Source: Ancylobacter mangrovi (GTDB lineage Bacteria > Pseudomonadota > Alphaproteobacteria > Rhizobiales > Xanthobacteraceae). From it: 64,000 bases of DNA. Every line of letters starts with the position of its first letter. Position 1 is the stretch's first letter. The translations under genes and the position numbers were made by a program. The stretch lies in NCBI RefSeq assembly GCF_024752355.1, contig NZ_JANTHZ010000002.1, positions 248,001 through 312,000 of the forward strand, in the 5' to 3' direction. This document shows, piece by piece, positions 15,687 through 24,922 of the stretch. Under the pieces are notes generated by a model. It saw only the letters and a program-made list of their open reading frames with translations. It searched no databases and was not told the DNA's origin.

Positions 15687-17477
15687 ATGGACACCACGCA
15701 GAGTTCCCACCTGCAGACGCGTTCACTGTCCGCCGGATTTCCCTCCTCCGGCAACCGTCCAGCATCACCGGTCCTCGGACCCACCGCGCCATGGCCCGCC
15801 ACCGGCACGCTTTCGCCCCAGCGAGCCGACGGCCTGTCGCCCACCTCGTCCCGCATCGCCAGCTTCGCGCTGATGACCCTGATCGTGATCCTCGCGCTGG
15901 CGCTGCGCGTGAGCGTGGCGCAGTCCTTCGCCGGCATGGTCGACGGGGAAGGCTCGGAATATCTGACCCTCGCGAAGAACCTTCTCGCCGGCCACGGCTA
16001 TGTCGGCATCTCCACGCCCGGCGTGAACCTGTTCTTTCCCCCGCTCTTCCCGATGGCCATCGCCGGGCTCGGGGCGCTCGTCGACGATGTCGATCTCGCC
16101 GGGCGCATGCTGAGCATCGCGCTGGGCGCCGCCCTGACGATCCCGGTCTATTTCATCGCCCAGGAGCTCTACGGGCGCACCGTCGCCGTGATGGCCGCCA
16201 GCCTCGTCGCGGTCCATCCCTTCCTCGTCAGCCTCGCCACGACCGTGCAGGTGGAGAGCGCCTATGCGCTCGGCATACTGACGGGAATGGTCCTGCTGCT
16301 GCGCGCCTTCCGCGTGCGCACGGTGCTCTCCTTCGCGGTGGCGGGGCTGGTGTTCGGCCTCTCCTTCCTGGTCCGGGGCGAGGCGCTGGTGTTCATGCTG
16401 CTGGCGCTGGCCCTGCTGGCCTGCCAGTGCCTCGCCGTGAAGGCGATGCCGGCCGGAAAGCTCGCCCGGCGCGCCGGCGTCCTGCTGCTCGCGTTCGGCC
16501 TCGTCGCCGCGCCCTATGTGGTCTGGCTGTCGCAGCAGGTCGGGCAGTTCAAGCTGGAGGGCAAGAGCCCGCTCAACATCACGGTCCAGCGCGCCAAGCA
16601 GGCCGGCATCGGGGAATATGGCGGCGCCTTCCTCATCGGCCCGGACCTCGAGGAACAGGGCGCCTACAACGTCCCGAGCGTGGAGACGGTCCGCTCCTTC
16701 TCCATGACGCCTTCCCAGCTTGCCGATTACCTCGTCTCCAACACCTCCGAGCTGATGGGCAACACGCTGCGCACCATCACTACCTCGGGCAGTCTCGGCT
16801 ACCCGCTGCTCCTTCCTCTGGTGCTGCTGGGCCTCGTCGCCTCGGCGTGGAGCAGCCGGACGCTGCCGGTGCAGCTTACCCTGCTCGGGCTGGTCGGCAT
16901 GTCGATCTTCGCCACCTATTTCATCTACTTCACCAGCCTGCGCTTCTTCGTGCCGTTGCTGCTGTGCATGTGCATCTGGGCGGCGGCCGGGCTGTGGCGG
17001 ATACGCGAATGGGCCGGCGAGACGGCGGATGCCGTCGGGCTGTCGCCACGCCTGTCATGGGTGGCCTCGGGCCTGACGCTCGCCCTGGCGGCGAGCGCGC
17101 TTCTCGCCCCGCCCCTGGTGCAGGCAGCGAATGCGCTGGTCTACACCCGCGACACGCGCCAGTTCGTGGAGCAGGCCCAGGCGCTGCAGGCGCCGGCCGG
17201 GCAGGAGCTGCGGATCGCCGCCGCCACTGCGGTGCCGAGCTATCACGCGCATGCCCAGCATGTCTGGCTGCCCTACACGGAGAGCGAGGCGACGGCGCTT
17301 CGCTACCTCGAGAAAAAGGGAGCCAATTTCGTCATCGTTCGCGGCGAGGACGGCCCGCGCGCGCCCTATCTCGCGCGCTGGGTCGCCCGGGGGATCATCG
17401 ATCGCCGGGCGCAGCTCGTCAGCAAATTCGACGTCGGCCACGACGAGGTGAGGATCTATCGCCTCGACTGGAACTGA
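15687..17477 (+). CDS. GT39/ArnT-like membrane glycosyltransferase
   Basis: Integral membrane protein of 596 residues with a long polar N-terminus (about 55 residues) and then many hydrophobic segments. The acidic loop after the first membrane helix (MVDGEGSEYLTLAKNLL) matches the catalytic region of polyprenyl-phosphate-sugar-using transferases of the ArnT/PMT superfamily, and PPLFPMAIAGLGAL follows in the usual place. The C-terminal part (about residues 480-596) is a soluble periplasmic domain. It probably moves a sugar from a lipid phosphate carrier to a cell-envelope acceptor. The two downstream genes supply a lipid carrier synthase and a flippase-like protein. The start is uncertain because no strong ribosome-binding site is seen. 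Confidence 0.8.
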   Translation: MDTTQSSHLQTRSLSAGFPSSGNRPASPVLGPTAPWPATGTLSPQRADGLSPTSSRIASFALMTLIVILALALRVSVAQSFAGMVDGEGSEYLTLAKNLLAGHGYVGISTPGVNLFFPPLFPMAIAGLGALVDDVDLAGRMLSIALGAALTIPVYFIAQELYGRTVAVMAASLVAVHPFLVSLATTVQVESAYALGILTGMVLLLRAFRVRTVLSFAVAGLVFGLSFLVRGEALVFMLLALALLACQCLAVKAMPAGKLARRAGVLLLAFGLVAAPYVVWLSQQVGQFKLEGKSPLNITVQRAKQAGIGEYGGAFLIGPDLEEQGAYNVPSVETVRSFSMTPSQLADYLVSNTSELMGNTLRTITTSGSLGYPLLLPLVLLGLVASAWSSRTLPVQLTLLGLVGMSIFATYFIYFTSLRFFVPLLLCMCIWAAAGLWRIREWAGETADAVGLSPRLSWVASGLTLALAASALLAPPLVQAANALVYTRDTRQFVEQAQALQAPAGQELRIAAATAVPSYHAHAQHVWLPYTESEATALRYLEKKGANFVIVRGEDGPRAPYLARWVARGIIDRRAQLVSKFDVGHDEVRIYRLDWN

Positions 17478-17506
17478 ATACCTTCGCGGCCAGCCGGGAC
17501 ACGGAC

Positions 17507-19000
17507 ATGCTGAGCAAGGGATCCCTTCAGATCGAGGTGCCGGCCACGCTGACGAAGGCGATGGGCCAGGGTGAGCCGGTCATCGGGCCGCCGCTCGTCG
17601 TCGACCTCGACGGCACGCTGCTTCGTTCCGACCTGCTGGTCGAATCGGCCTTCGCCCATGTGGGGGCGAGACCCTCGCGCCTGCCCGTTCTGCTGCGCGC
17701 GCTGCTGCGCGGCAAGGCCGCCCTCAAGGCCGCGATCGCGCGGGAGACGCCGATCGACGAGACCAGCCTGCCCTATGACGAGCGCGTGCTCGAGCTCATC
17801 CACGATGCGCGGGCGCAGGGGCGGGAGGTCTATATCGCGTCCGCCAGCAACGAGCGCTACGTGGCCGCGGTCGCCGGGCATGTCGGGGCCGATGGCTGGT
17901 TCGCCTCCAGCGACAGCGAGAACCTGTCGTCCCACGCCAAGACGCGGCGCCTCGTCGAGGCGTTCGGCGAGGGCGGGTTCGACTATGTCGGCGACGACAG
18001 GGCCGACCTGCCGGTGTGGGCGACAGCGCGCGAATGCATCGCCGTGCATCCCTCGGCCGGGGTGAGACGCGCCCTGACGGCCATCAATGCCGACGCCCGC
18101 TTCATCGAGCCGCGCACGCACCGGGGCCGGGCCTGGTTCAAGCTGCTGCGGGTCCATCAATGGGCGAAGAACGCGCTCGTCTTCGTGCCGATGGTGACGT
18201 CCCACAATTTCGACCTCGGCTCGGTGGTGGCGTCGGTCGCCGCCTTCTTCGCCTTCTCCTTCGCCGCCTCGGCGATCTACATCCTCAACGATCTCGTCGA
18301 CATCGACGCCGACCGCAAGCATCCCTCCAAGCGTCGGCGCCCGCTCGCCGCCGGCACGGTGCCGATCCTGACCTCGATCCCGGTCGCGGCCGGGCTGATG
18401 GGCGCTGGAATAGCCGTGGCGCTGGCGATCGGCCCGCTCTTCGCCGCGACGCTGCTGACCTATCTCGCGCTCACCACCGCCTACACCTTCTTCCTCAAGC
18501 GCAAGCTGCTGGTGGACATCGTCACCCTGGCGGCGCTCTACACGATCCGGATCATCGGCGGCGCGGTGGCGATCGACGTGCCCGTGTCCGAATGGCTGCT
18601 CGGCTTCTCGCTGTTCATCTTCACCTCGCTGGCCCTGATCAAGCGCTATGTGGAAATGGCGGCCCGGCTCGACGCCAGCCTGCCGGACCCGAACAACCGC
18701 AACTACCGCAAGGCTGATCTCGACATCGTCGCCGCGCTGGCGGCGGCGACCGGCTACAACGCGGTCACGTTCTTCGCGATCTACATCTCGTCCGACCACG
18801 TGCGCGCGATCTACGCCTATCCGCAACTGCTCTGGCTGGTCTGCCCGGTGCTCATCTACTGGCTCGGCCGCGCCCTTCTCATGGCGCATCGCCGGGACCT
18901 CGACGACGACCCGATCGTCTTCGCCATCCGCGACCGCAACAGCCACCTCGCCCTGCTCATCATCGGCGCCATCCTGCTCGTGGCGACGGGTCCGCTCTAG
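17507..19000 (+). CDS. HAD phosphatase fused to UbiA prenyltransferase (NoeC/DPPR-synthase-like)
   Basis: Two-domain protein of 497 residues. Residues about 28-200 are a HAD hydrolase: motif I DLDGTL (33-38), ASASNERY, and GDDRADLP as the late acidic motif. Residues about 210-497 are a UbiA-type membrane prenyltransferase with NDLVDIDADRKHPSKRRRPLAAG starting at Asn261 and many hydrophobic helices. The nearest described relatives are decaprenyl-phosphate phosphoribose synthases (mycobacterial Rv3806c) and NoeC of Azorhizobium, which attach phosphoribose to a polyprenyl phosphate. The HAD half could then remove the 5-phosphate. The fusion therefore predicts a polyprenyl-phosphoryl-pentose made by a single protein. 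The activity is inferred. Confidence 0.83.
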   Translation: MLSKGSLQIEVPATLTKAMGQGEPVIGPPLVVDLDGTLLRSDLLVESAFAHVGARPSRLPVLLRALLRGKAALKAAIARETPIDETSLPYDERVLELIHDARAQGREVYIASASNERYVAAVAGHVGADGWFASSDSENLSSHAKTRRLVEAFGEGGFDYVGDDRADLPVWATARECIAVHPSAGVRRALTAINADARFIEPRTHRGRAWFKLLRVHQWAKNALVFVPMVTSHNFDLGSVVASVAAFFAFSFAASAIYILNDLVDIDADRKHPSKRRRPLAAGTVPILTSIPVAAGLMGAGIAVALAIGPLFAATLLTYLALTTAYTFFLKRKLLVDIVTLAALYTIRIIGGAVAIDVPVSEWLLGFSLFIFTSLALIKRYVEMAARLDASLPDPNNRNYRKADLDIVAALAAATGYNAVTFFAIYISSDHVRAIYAYPQLLWLVCPVLIYWLGRALLMAHRRDLDDDPIVFAIRDRNSHLALLIIGAILLVATGPL

Positions 19001-19039
19001 GCCCCCGCAACGGATCAACGGCACAGGAACTCGAACATC

Positions 19040-19417
19040 ATGCGACCTGTCGATCTCCTGATGGTGCTCATCAGCGTCGCGCTGTCGTCCCTGTCGCAGG
19101 TGGTGCTGAAACGTGGCATGACCAGCGCGCCGGTTCGGGCCGCGCTCGAGGGCGGGGGCATCGGCGACACGCTGATCGCCCTGGTGACCTCGCCCTTCGT
19201 GACCGGCGGCCTCGCCTGCTTCGGCATGAGCGCGGTGGTCTGGCTGTTCGTGCTGTCGCGCATCCCGCTGTCGCTCGCCTACCCCTTCGTCGCACTCGGC
19301 ATCGTGGCGACGGTGTTCGCGGGTTCGACGCTGTTCGGCGAGAGCCCGACCCCGCAATCGCTCATGGGGGTCGCGCTCATCGTCTCCGGCGTGGTCATGG
19401 TCGGGCTGGCGAAATAG
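19040..19417 (+). CDS. small EamA/SMR-family transporter, probable lipid-sugar flippase
   Basis: Membrane protein of 125 residues, the size of SMR and ArnE/ArnF proteins, with four hydrophobic segments and the family's glycine/proline pattern (VWLFVLSRIPLSLAYPFVALGIVATVFAG). It follows the HAD-UbiA gene by 39 bases. In ArnE/F systems such proteins help flip polyprenyl-phosphate sugars across the inner membrane, which fits the two upstream genes. A drug-efflux role is possible but less likely in this context. Its stop faces the stop of the crotonase gene at 19469. Confidence 0.78.
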   Translation: MRPVDLLMVLISVALSSLSQVVLKRGMTSAPVRAALEGGGIGDTLIALVTSPFVTGGLACFGMSAVVWLFVLSRIPLSLAYPFVALGIVATVFAGSTLFGESPTPQSLMGVALIVSGVVMVGLAK

Positions 19418-19468
19418 CCCGACCATCCGGGATCGAGACGATTTTCGTTAGCCGGCTATATATCGGCG

Positions 19469-20215
19469 CTATTTGTGCTGGCCTCGATAGCCCTCGATCC
19501 GCGCGTGCAGCCCCGGCAACACGAGCGAGCGCACCATGTCGGCGAGGTCGGCGTCGCCCGTGTCGGTGGCGGTCAGGCGCAGGATGCGGGCGGTCGCTTC
19601 CGCCGACAGCCCCGCATGCTCGTCGAGTATCGACCGTGAGGTCGCGACGAGCTCGTCCTCCCCCACGAGGTGGGTCAGCAGGCCGATATCGAGCGCCTCC
19701 TGCGCGCCGACGAGGCGGTTGCCGAGCAGGATCGCGCGCGCCGCGTCGGTGCCGACCACCGCCGCCAGCCGGCGCGTGCCAAGCGCGACGCCGAAGCGGA
19801 ATCCCGGGAAGCGGAACTTCGCCCGCGGCGTGCCGATGCGATAGGCGCACGCCGCCGCGAGATCCGCCCCCGCGCCGAACGCCGCCCCCTGCACCAGCGC
19901 GAAGGAGGGGACGGGCGCGCCCGCCACCGCGTTCAGCAACAGTTCGATGCGCGCGAAGCGCAGCAGCAGGTCGCCCTCGCTCTGGTCCTCGATGCCGGTG
20001 AAGTCGAAGCCGCCGCAGAAGGCGCGCCCCTCGCCGGTGAAGGCGACCGGCACCGAGTCCGCGCAGGCGGCCTGGAAGGCCTGCGCCAGCGCATCCACCG
20101 AAGGGGCGTCGAGCGCGTTGGACTTGTCCGGGCGGGCGAGGGCGAGGAGGCGGAGCCTACCGTCGGCGGCGGAAGAGACCGCTACAGGGCCCTGGCGATG
20201 CTGCGTTGCGTCCAT
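19469..20215 (-). CDS. crotonase-superfamily protein with altered active site
   Basis: Protein of 248 residues with the enoyl-CoA hydratase/isomerase fold. Oxyanion-hole segments are recognisable (AFCGGFDFTG and VQGAAFGAGADLA). Of the two hydratase glutamates, the first (usual GGGCELA) is replaced by Asp in GAGADLA, and the second (usual PE) by Gly in FRFPGFRFG. A standard hydratase reaction is therefore unlikely; isomerase, hydrolase or decarboxylase-like chemistry on an acyl-CoA is possible. Its start overlaps the end of the CoA-transferase gene by 34 bases, so the two are coupled, and it is the last gene of the minus-strand operon that starts at 23090. Confidence 0.8.
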   Translation of the reverse strand: MDATQHRQGPVAVSSAADGRLRLLALARPDKSNALDAPSVDALAQAFQAACADSVPVAFTGEGRAFCGGFDFTGIEDQSEGDLLLRFARIELLLNAVAGAPVPSFALVQGAAFGAGADLAAACAYRIGTPRAKFRFPGFRFGVALGTRRLAAVVGTDAARAILLGNRLVGAQEALDIGLLTHLVGEDELVATSRSILDEHAGLSAEATARILRLTATDTGDADLADMVRSLVLPGLHARIEGYRGQHK

Positions 20216-21387
20216 TCGCGATAAACCTCGTCATTGTGCTCGCCGAGATCGGGCGGCCGACGCTCGATCTCGAAGGAGTAACCCGTCATGGCGACCGGAA
20301 AGCCTACGGTCTCGGCCCGGGCGCCGTTCGGCATCGTCATCGGCCGCACCCAGCCGGCGTGGCGCACATGCGGGTCGTGCAGTATGTCGGCGAAATCGTT
20401 GATCGGCGCGCAGGGCACCCCCTTGGCGTCGAAATCGGCGAGCCATTCCGCCGCGGTGCGGGTGGAGAAGATCAGCTGCAGGATCGCCGTGAGCTCGTCC
20501 TGATGGCGCGCCCGCAACGACTGGGTAGCGAAGCGCGGATCGTCCGGCAGGTCCGGCCGGCCGACGATGGCGCAGGTGTCGCGCCAGAGCTTGTCGTTGC
20601 CCGCCGCTATGGTGAACGGCTTGTCGGAAGCCTCGAAGCCGGCATAGGGCGCGTTGCGCGGATGCGCGGAGCCGAGGCGGCGGGGCGCCTTGCCGGTGCC
20701 GAAATACTCGCTGGTCTGCAGCGCCGAGATGCCGAGCAGCGAGCCGAGGATCGAGCAGTCGATATGCGCGCCCTCGCCGGTCTCGCGCGCACGCATCACC
20801 GCCGCCAGGATCACGAAGGCGGCGTAGAGGCCGGTGGCGAAGTCGCCGACCGGCACGCCGCATTTGACCGGCGGCCCGTCCGCCTCGCCGGTGACGCTCA
20901 TGAGGCCGCTCATCGCCTGGCCGGTGACGTCGAAGGCGCCCTTCTGCGCATAGGGGCCGTTCTGGCCGTAGCCGGTGATCGAGCAGTAGACGAGGCGCGG
21001 GTTGCGCTTCTTGAGGTCCTCATAGGACAGGCCGGAGCGCGCCAGCGCGCCGGGACGGAAGTTCTCGACGAAGACGTCGGCATTCTCCACCAGCGCGTAG
21101 AGCCGGGCGAGGTCGTCCTTGTTCTTGATGTCGAGCGCGACCGACCGCTTGTTCCGGTTCAGCGAGGAGAAATTGCCGCTGAAGCTCTCCGATCCGCCGT
21201 CCTCGGCGCCGTGCAGAGGCGGCCAGCCGCGCATGCCGTCGCCCCCGTCGGGCCGCTCGACCTTCACCACGTCCGCGCCGAGATCGGCGAGCAGGCAGCC
21301 GGTGAACGGGCCCGCGGCGATCTGGGCGAACTCGAGGACGCGAAGACCGGACAGCGGCTTCGACGCGGGCGGGTACGCGGCACTCAT
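20182..21387 (-). CDS. CaiB/BaiF class III CoA-transferase
   Basis: Acyl-CoA transferase of 401 residues that moves CoA between carboxylic acids. Typical features are the N-terminal LSGLRVLEFAQIAAGPFTG, DVVKVERPDGGD, VENFRPGA, and GPYAQKGAFDVTGQA, which contains the expected catalytic Asp. I chose the ATG at 21387 because it overlaps the flavin-reductase stop as ATGA; a longer frame adds six residues. It probably activates the acid taken up by the MHS permease, or a product of the monooxygenase step, so that the crotonase-like protein can act. Confidence 0.88.
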   Translation of the reverse strand: MSAAYPPASKPLSGLRVLEFAQIAAGPFTGCLLADLGADVVKVERPDGGDGMRGWPPLHGAEDGGSESFSGNFSSLNRNKRSVALDIKNKDDLARLYALVENADVFVENFRPGALARSGLSYEDLKKRNPRLVYCSITGYGQNGPYAQKGAFDVTGQAMSGLMSVTGEADGPPVKCGVPVGDFATGLYAAFVILAAVMRARETGEGAHIDCSILGSLLGISALQTSEYFGTGKAPRRLGSAHPRNAPYAGFEASDKPFTIAAGNDKLWRDTCAIVGRPDLPDDPRFATQSLRARHQDELTAILQLIFSTRTAAEWLADFDAKGVPCAPINDFADILHDPHVRHAGWVRPMTMPNGARAETVGFPVAMTGYSFEIERRPPDLGEHNDEVYREWTQRSIARAL

Positions 21388-21899
21388 GCCACCTTCCTTT
21401 CGCATTCCAGGGCGGCATAGGCACCGCGGTGATAGAGCAACGGCTCGCCGCCATGGACGTGGACATGGTCGACGGCGCCGATAATGATCGAATGGTCACC
21501 GCCGGGACAGACCTCCCGGATCGAGCATTCCGCCGCCGCGACCACGTCCTCGATGATGGGGCTGCCGCGCCGGCCGGGCCGGTGCCGGATTTCCGCGAAC
21601 TTGTCCGACTGCTTCGAGGCGAACACACGCGAGATCGCGGCCTGCTCGCGCGACAGGAAATGCAGGACGAAATGGCCGCTCTCCAGCAGCGCGGCGAGCG
21701 TGTTCGAGCGCTGGTCGAGGCAGATGAGGAAGAGCGGCGGCTCCAGCGACAGCGAGGTCACGGCGGTGATGGTGACGCCGTGCAGCGCGCCGCCCGGATC
21801 GGTGGTGGTGACGACCGCGACTCCGGTGGCGAAATGGCCGGCGAAGGTGCGCAACTCGCCGGGCGAGATCGCGTTGGCAAAGGTGAGGGTTTCCGACAT
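21384..21899 (-). CDS. flavin reductase family protein (HpaC/RutF-like)
   Basis: Protein of 171 residues with the FMN-binding split-barrel pattern (GHFATGVAVVTT, GVTITAVTSLSLEPPLFLICLD). Such proteins reduce FMN or FAD with NAD(P)H and hand it to a partner monooxygenase. The partner is almost certainly the LLM enzyme encoded 27 bases upstream at 21927-23090. The next gene overlaps its stop by four bases. Confidence 0.87.
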   Translation of the reverse strand: MSETLTFANAISPGELRTFAGHFATGVAVVTTTDPGGALHGVTITAVTSLSLEPPLFLICLDQRSNTLAALLESGHFVLHFLSREQAAISRVFASKQSDKFAEIRHRPGRRGSPIIEDVVAAAECSIREVCPGGDHSIIIGAVDHVHVHGGEPLLYHRGAYAALECERKVA

Positions 21900-21926
21900 G
21901 GCAGGTCTCCCGGTACGCAGGAAGGA

Positions 21927-23090
21927 TCAGGCGGCGGCGGCCAGGGGCGCGTCGAGGCGCAGGCCCGCCTCGCGCATCAGCGGCATCACGCGGGCGCCGA
22001 AGAATTCGAGGTCGGGGATGAAGTCGTAGAAGTTCACCTGCACCCCGTCGCAACCCGCCTGCTTCAGCCGCATGAAGCCCTCGACCACCTGGGCCGGCGT
22101 GCCGACGATGTGGACGTTGCCGCCGATGGTCCATTGCTCGCGCGTCGCCGCCTTCCACGAGGTCTGGTCGCCGCCGGTGAAGGTCCGGTAGAAATTCTCC
22201 GCCGCCACCGGGTCCTGGTGCCTCAGAATGGCGTCGTACTGCGCCCGGGCCTCGGCCTCGGTCTCGCGGCAGATGACGTGCGGGTTGATCAGGGTGCGGA
22301 TGTCGCGCCCCTGCGCCGCCGCGGCCTCCTTGATCTTCCTGTTGTGCGCCGGCAGCGCCTCGCAGGCCGCGTCGAGATTGGCGCCGGCGGGGCTGGTGAC
22401 GAAGATCAGGTCGGAATGCCGGACCGCATAGGCGAGCCCGGCGCCGGAGGAAGAGGCGTTGACGAGCAGGCACTTGCCTCCGGCTGGCTTGGGGGCGACG
22501 AAGGCATCCTTCATCTTCCAGAAGCGGCCGTCGACGGTGAGGTTCTCGTCCTCGGACCACAGGCGCTTCATCATGCTCACGAACTCGTCGGCCATGACGT
22601 AGCGCTGGTCGTGCTCGATCTGCTCGAGGCCGAACATCTCGAACTCGCTCTTCTTGTAGCCGGTGACCATGTTGAGACCCCAGCGCCCGCCGCTCATCTC
22701 GGAGATGGTGGCGCCGAACTTGGCGAGGTGCAGCGGGTGCCAGCCATAGAGGATGTGCACGGTAGAGACGAGCAGGATGCGCTCGGTGAGCGCGGCGAGC
22801 CCGGCGGTGACGAGCAGCGGGTCGGTCGCCTTCTCGCGGAACTTCATCTCGCCGCCATAGCCGCCCTTGCCCATCCACTGGGCGAGGCCGAAGACGAGGT
22901 CGAAGCCGAGCTTCTCCGCCATCACCGTGCAGCGGGCATTGTAGTCGAAGGTCCAGGACGTGCCCCGCGGCGCCGTCGAGGGGCTCCAGGCGCCCGACTG
23001 GATCGGCAGGAACAGCCCGAGCATCAGCGGGTTGCGCTTGGCCGCCTCGAGCGGCGACAGGCGGGTGGGGTCCGACGTCTTGTCCGACAT
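21927..23090 (-). CDS. LLM-class flavin-dependent monooxygenase, RutA/SfnG-like
   Basis: FMNH2-dependent oxygenase of 387 residues with the bacterial luciferase-like barrel. Its N-terminal segment (GLFLPIQSGAWSPS, AEKLGFDLVFGL) and ISEMSGGRWGLNMVTGYKKSEFEMFG resemble pyrimidine oxygenase RutA and alkanesulfonate/sulfone monooxygenases. These cleave C-N or C-S bonds using reduced flavin from a partner reductase, encoded just downstream here. It is the first gene of an operon whose promoter region contains repeated TTTTCGAT elements. The substrate is unknown; an N-heterocycle or sulfone is the family expectation. Confidence 0.87.
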   Translation of the reverse strand: MSDKTSDPTRLSPLEAAKRNPLMLGLFLPIQSGAWSPSTAPRGTSWTFDYNARCTVMAEKLGFDLVFGLAQWMGKGGYGGEMKFREKATDPLLVTAGLAALTERILLVSTVHILYGWHPLHLAKFGATISEMSGGRWGLNMVTGYKKSEFEMFGLEQIEHDQRYVMADEFVSMMKRLWSEDENLTVDGRFWKMKDAFVAPKPAGGKCLLVNASSSGAGLAYAVRHSDLIFVTSPAGANLDAACEALPAHNRKIKEAAAAQGRDIRTLINPHVICRETEAEARAQYDAILRHQDPVAAENFYRTFTGGDQTSWKAATREQWTIGGNVHIVGTPAQVVEGFMRLKQAGCDGVQVNFYDFIPDLEFFGARVMPLMREAGLRLDAPLAAAA

Positions 23091-23182
23091 GGCGCGTGTC
23101 TCCCGGTAGCGTGGAGGTCCAGCGATCTCTTGGAGATATTTGGACGCTTATTTGGACGACTTACGTAAATTCAGCGTAGTGG

Positions 23183-23250
23183 TCGAAGTTTTCGATGAAA
23201 AGCGATAGTTTTCGATCCAATAACTTCGATATATTCGATGTCGATCGCGA
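23183..23250. promoter_or_regulatory. cluster of TTTTCGAT elements upstream of the LLM operon, probable LysR site
   Basis: This AT-rich stretch contains GTTTTCGAT at 23188-23196 and again at 23208-23216, then TTCGAT twice more at 23225 and 23234. The segment 23198-23216 matches 24923-24941, between the LysR and MFS genes, at 17 of 19 positions (AAAGCGATnGTTTTCGAT). Sharing between two promoter regions of one locus suggests binding by the LysR protein encoded at 24983. Confidence 0.6.
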
Positions 23251-23308
23251 AAAAGGGAGCGGCCGGAACCGGGGCGGCGCCCGGTCCCGGCCGCAGTTGC
23301 GCTCAGCT

Positions 23309-24688
23309 TCAGGTCGAAGGCGAGACGATGGTGGCGGAGACTGCGGTGCGGTCGTCGCGCACCCAGCCCTCATTGGTGGAGTAGTCGTCCCGCGAGCGGT
23401 CACGCAGGAAGCAGGCCGAGACGAAGCTGATCGCCGCGATCACCGCGATGTAGACGCTTATGGCGGTCGAGGTGCCGTAGGTGTGCAGCAGATAGGCGGC
23501 GATCATCGGCGCCGGGCCGCCCGAGGTGATGGAAGCGAGCTGGTAGCCGATGGACGAGCCGGAATAGCGCACGCTCGGCGGGAAGCTCTCGGCGATGAAG
23601 GCCGCCTGCGGGGCGTACTGCATGTCGTGGATCGGCAGCGACATCAGGATGGCGAGGACGACCAGGAACGGGATCTTCGAGTCCAGCATCCAGAAATAGG
23701 GGAAGGCGAAGGCCATCATGGCGAAGGCGCCGATCAGGTACATCCGCTTGCGGCCGATGCGGTCCGACAGATGGCCGAAGAACGGCGTGGTGAAGAGCGA
23801 CAGCGCCGCCGCCACCAGCACGATGTTGAACAGGTAGGAGCGGTCGAGACCGAGATTCTTGGTCCCGTAGGCCAGGAGGAAGGTGGTGAACAGGACGAAC
23901 GGGGCCTGCTGTCCGGTGCGGATGAGGCAGGTCAGGACGATCTCGCGCCAGTAGCCGCGCACCGCTTCGAGCACCGGCGTGCTGGCGATCTCCTTCTTCT
24001 CCTGCATGTTGCGGAACACCGGCGTCTCGAGCACGCCGAGGCGGATATAGAGGCCGATGACGATCAGCAGGGCGCTGAACAGGAACGGAATCCGCCAGCC
24101 GACGGTCTCGAACCATTCGGTCGAGCCGGCATAGGAGGTGAGGGTCAGCGCCGCCACCGCGAGCAGCATGCCGAGCGGCGAGCCGAACTGCGGCCAGCTC
24201 GCCGCGAGGCCGCGGCGCTTGTCGAAGCGCGACCATTCGGTCGCCACCGCGATGGCGCCGCCCCATTCGCCGCCGACGCCGATGCCCTGCAGCACGCGCA
24301 GCAGCGTCAGCGCGATGGCGCCCCAGATGCCGATAGACTCGTAGGTCGGCACCAGGCCGATGAGCACCGTGCTGCCGCCCATCAGCAGCAGCGTCGCCAC
24401 CAGCGTGCCCTTGCGCCCGATCCGGTCGCCGAAATGGCCGAAGATCATGGCGCCGATCGGACGGGCGACGAAGCCGAGGAAGAAGGTGGAAAAGGCGAGC
24501 AGCGTCGCCGAATAAGGATCGTGCGAGGGGAAATAGAGCTTGCCGAAGACGATCGCGGCGACGAGGCCGTACAGGTAGAAATCGTACCATTCGATCATGG
24601 TGCCGATCGTCGAGGCGATCACGGCGCGGCGCGCATGGCGTGCCATATCGGCGTCACCCAAGGGCGACGTCTTCACATGTGAAGCCAT
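23309..24688 (-). CDS. MHS-family MFS transporter (metabolite:H+ symporter)
   Basis: Membrane permease of 459 residues with the 12-helix major facilitator layout. The N-terminal GTMIEWYDFYLYG and FGHFGDRIGRKGTL are hallmarks of the metabolite:proton symporter group, which takes up dicarboxylates, shikimate, betaines or aromatic acids. A second in-frame ATG 14 codons later is an alternative start. It is divergent from the LysR gene and upstream of the LLM operon, with 218 bases between. It probably imports the acid that the CoA-transferase operon degrades. Confidence 0.9.
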   Translation of the reverse strand: MASHVKTSPLGDADMARHARRAVIASTIGTMIEWYDFYLYGLVAAIVFGKLYFPSHDPYSATLLAFSTFFLGFVARPIGAMIFGHFGDRIGRKGTLVATLLLMGGSTVLIGLVPTYESIGIWGAIALTLLRVLQGIGVGGEWGGAIAVATEWSRFDKRRGLAASWPQFGSPLGMLLAVAALTLTSYAGSTEWFETVGWRIPFLFSALLIVIGLYIRLGVLETPVFRNMQEKKEIASTPVLEAVRGYWREIVLTCLIRTGQQAPFVLFTTFLLAYGTKNLGLDRSYLFNIVLVAAALSLFTTPFFGHLSDRIGRKRMYLIGAFAMMAFAFPYFWMLDSKIPFLVVLAILMSLPIHDMQYAPQAAFIAESFPPSVRYSGSSIGYQLASITSGGPAPMIAAYLLHTYGTSTAISVYIAVIAAISFVSACFLRDRSRDDYSTNEGWVRDDRTAVSATIVSPST

Positions 24689-24922
24689 CTCTCTCTCCTA
24701 GGCGCCCCCATTGGCGGGAGGCGTGTTTCCAAATCCCTAGACGCACGACATCGGCCGGTTGAATCCGGGCCTGCCGGGCACGCATCCGCTCGCGCCCGCC
24801 GCGGACGACGTGCGTGTCACGGTGTGCGCCGCAGTATCGCGCGCAGCAATTTCATTGTTGTTTGTAGACGAGGCACCACTGCACCTTGTCGATTGGCACC
24901 ATAGGTTTCAGCTTTCTTGATT

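Noticed and set aside
15791-17506. Long plus-strand frame running into the HAD-UbiA gene
   Set aside because: It overlaps the glycosyltransferase gene in another frame with Arg/Ala-rich shadow sequence. The real start is the ATG at 17507.
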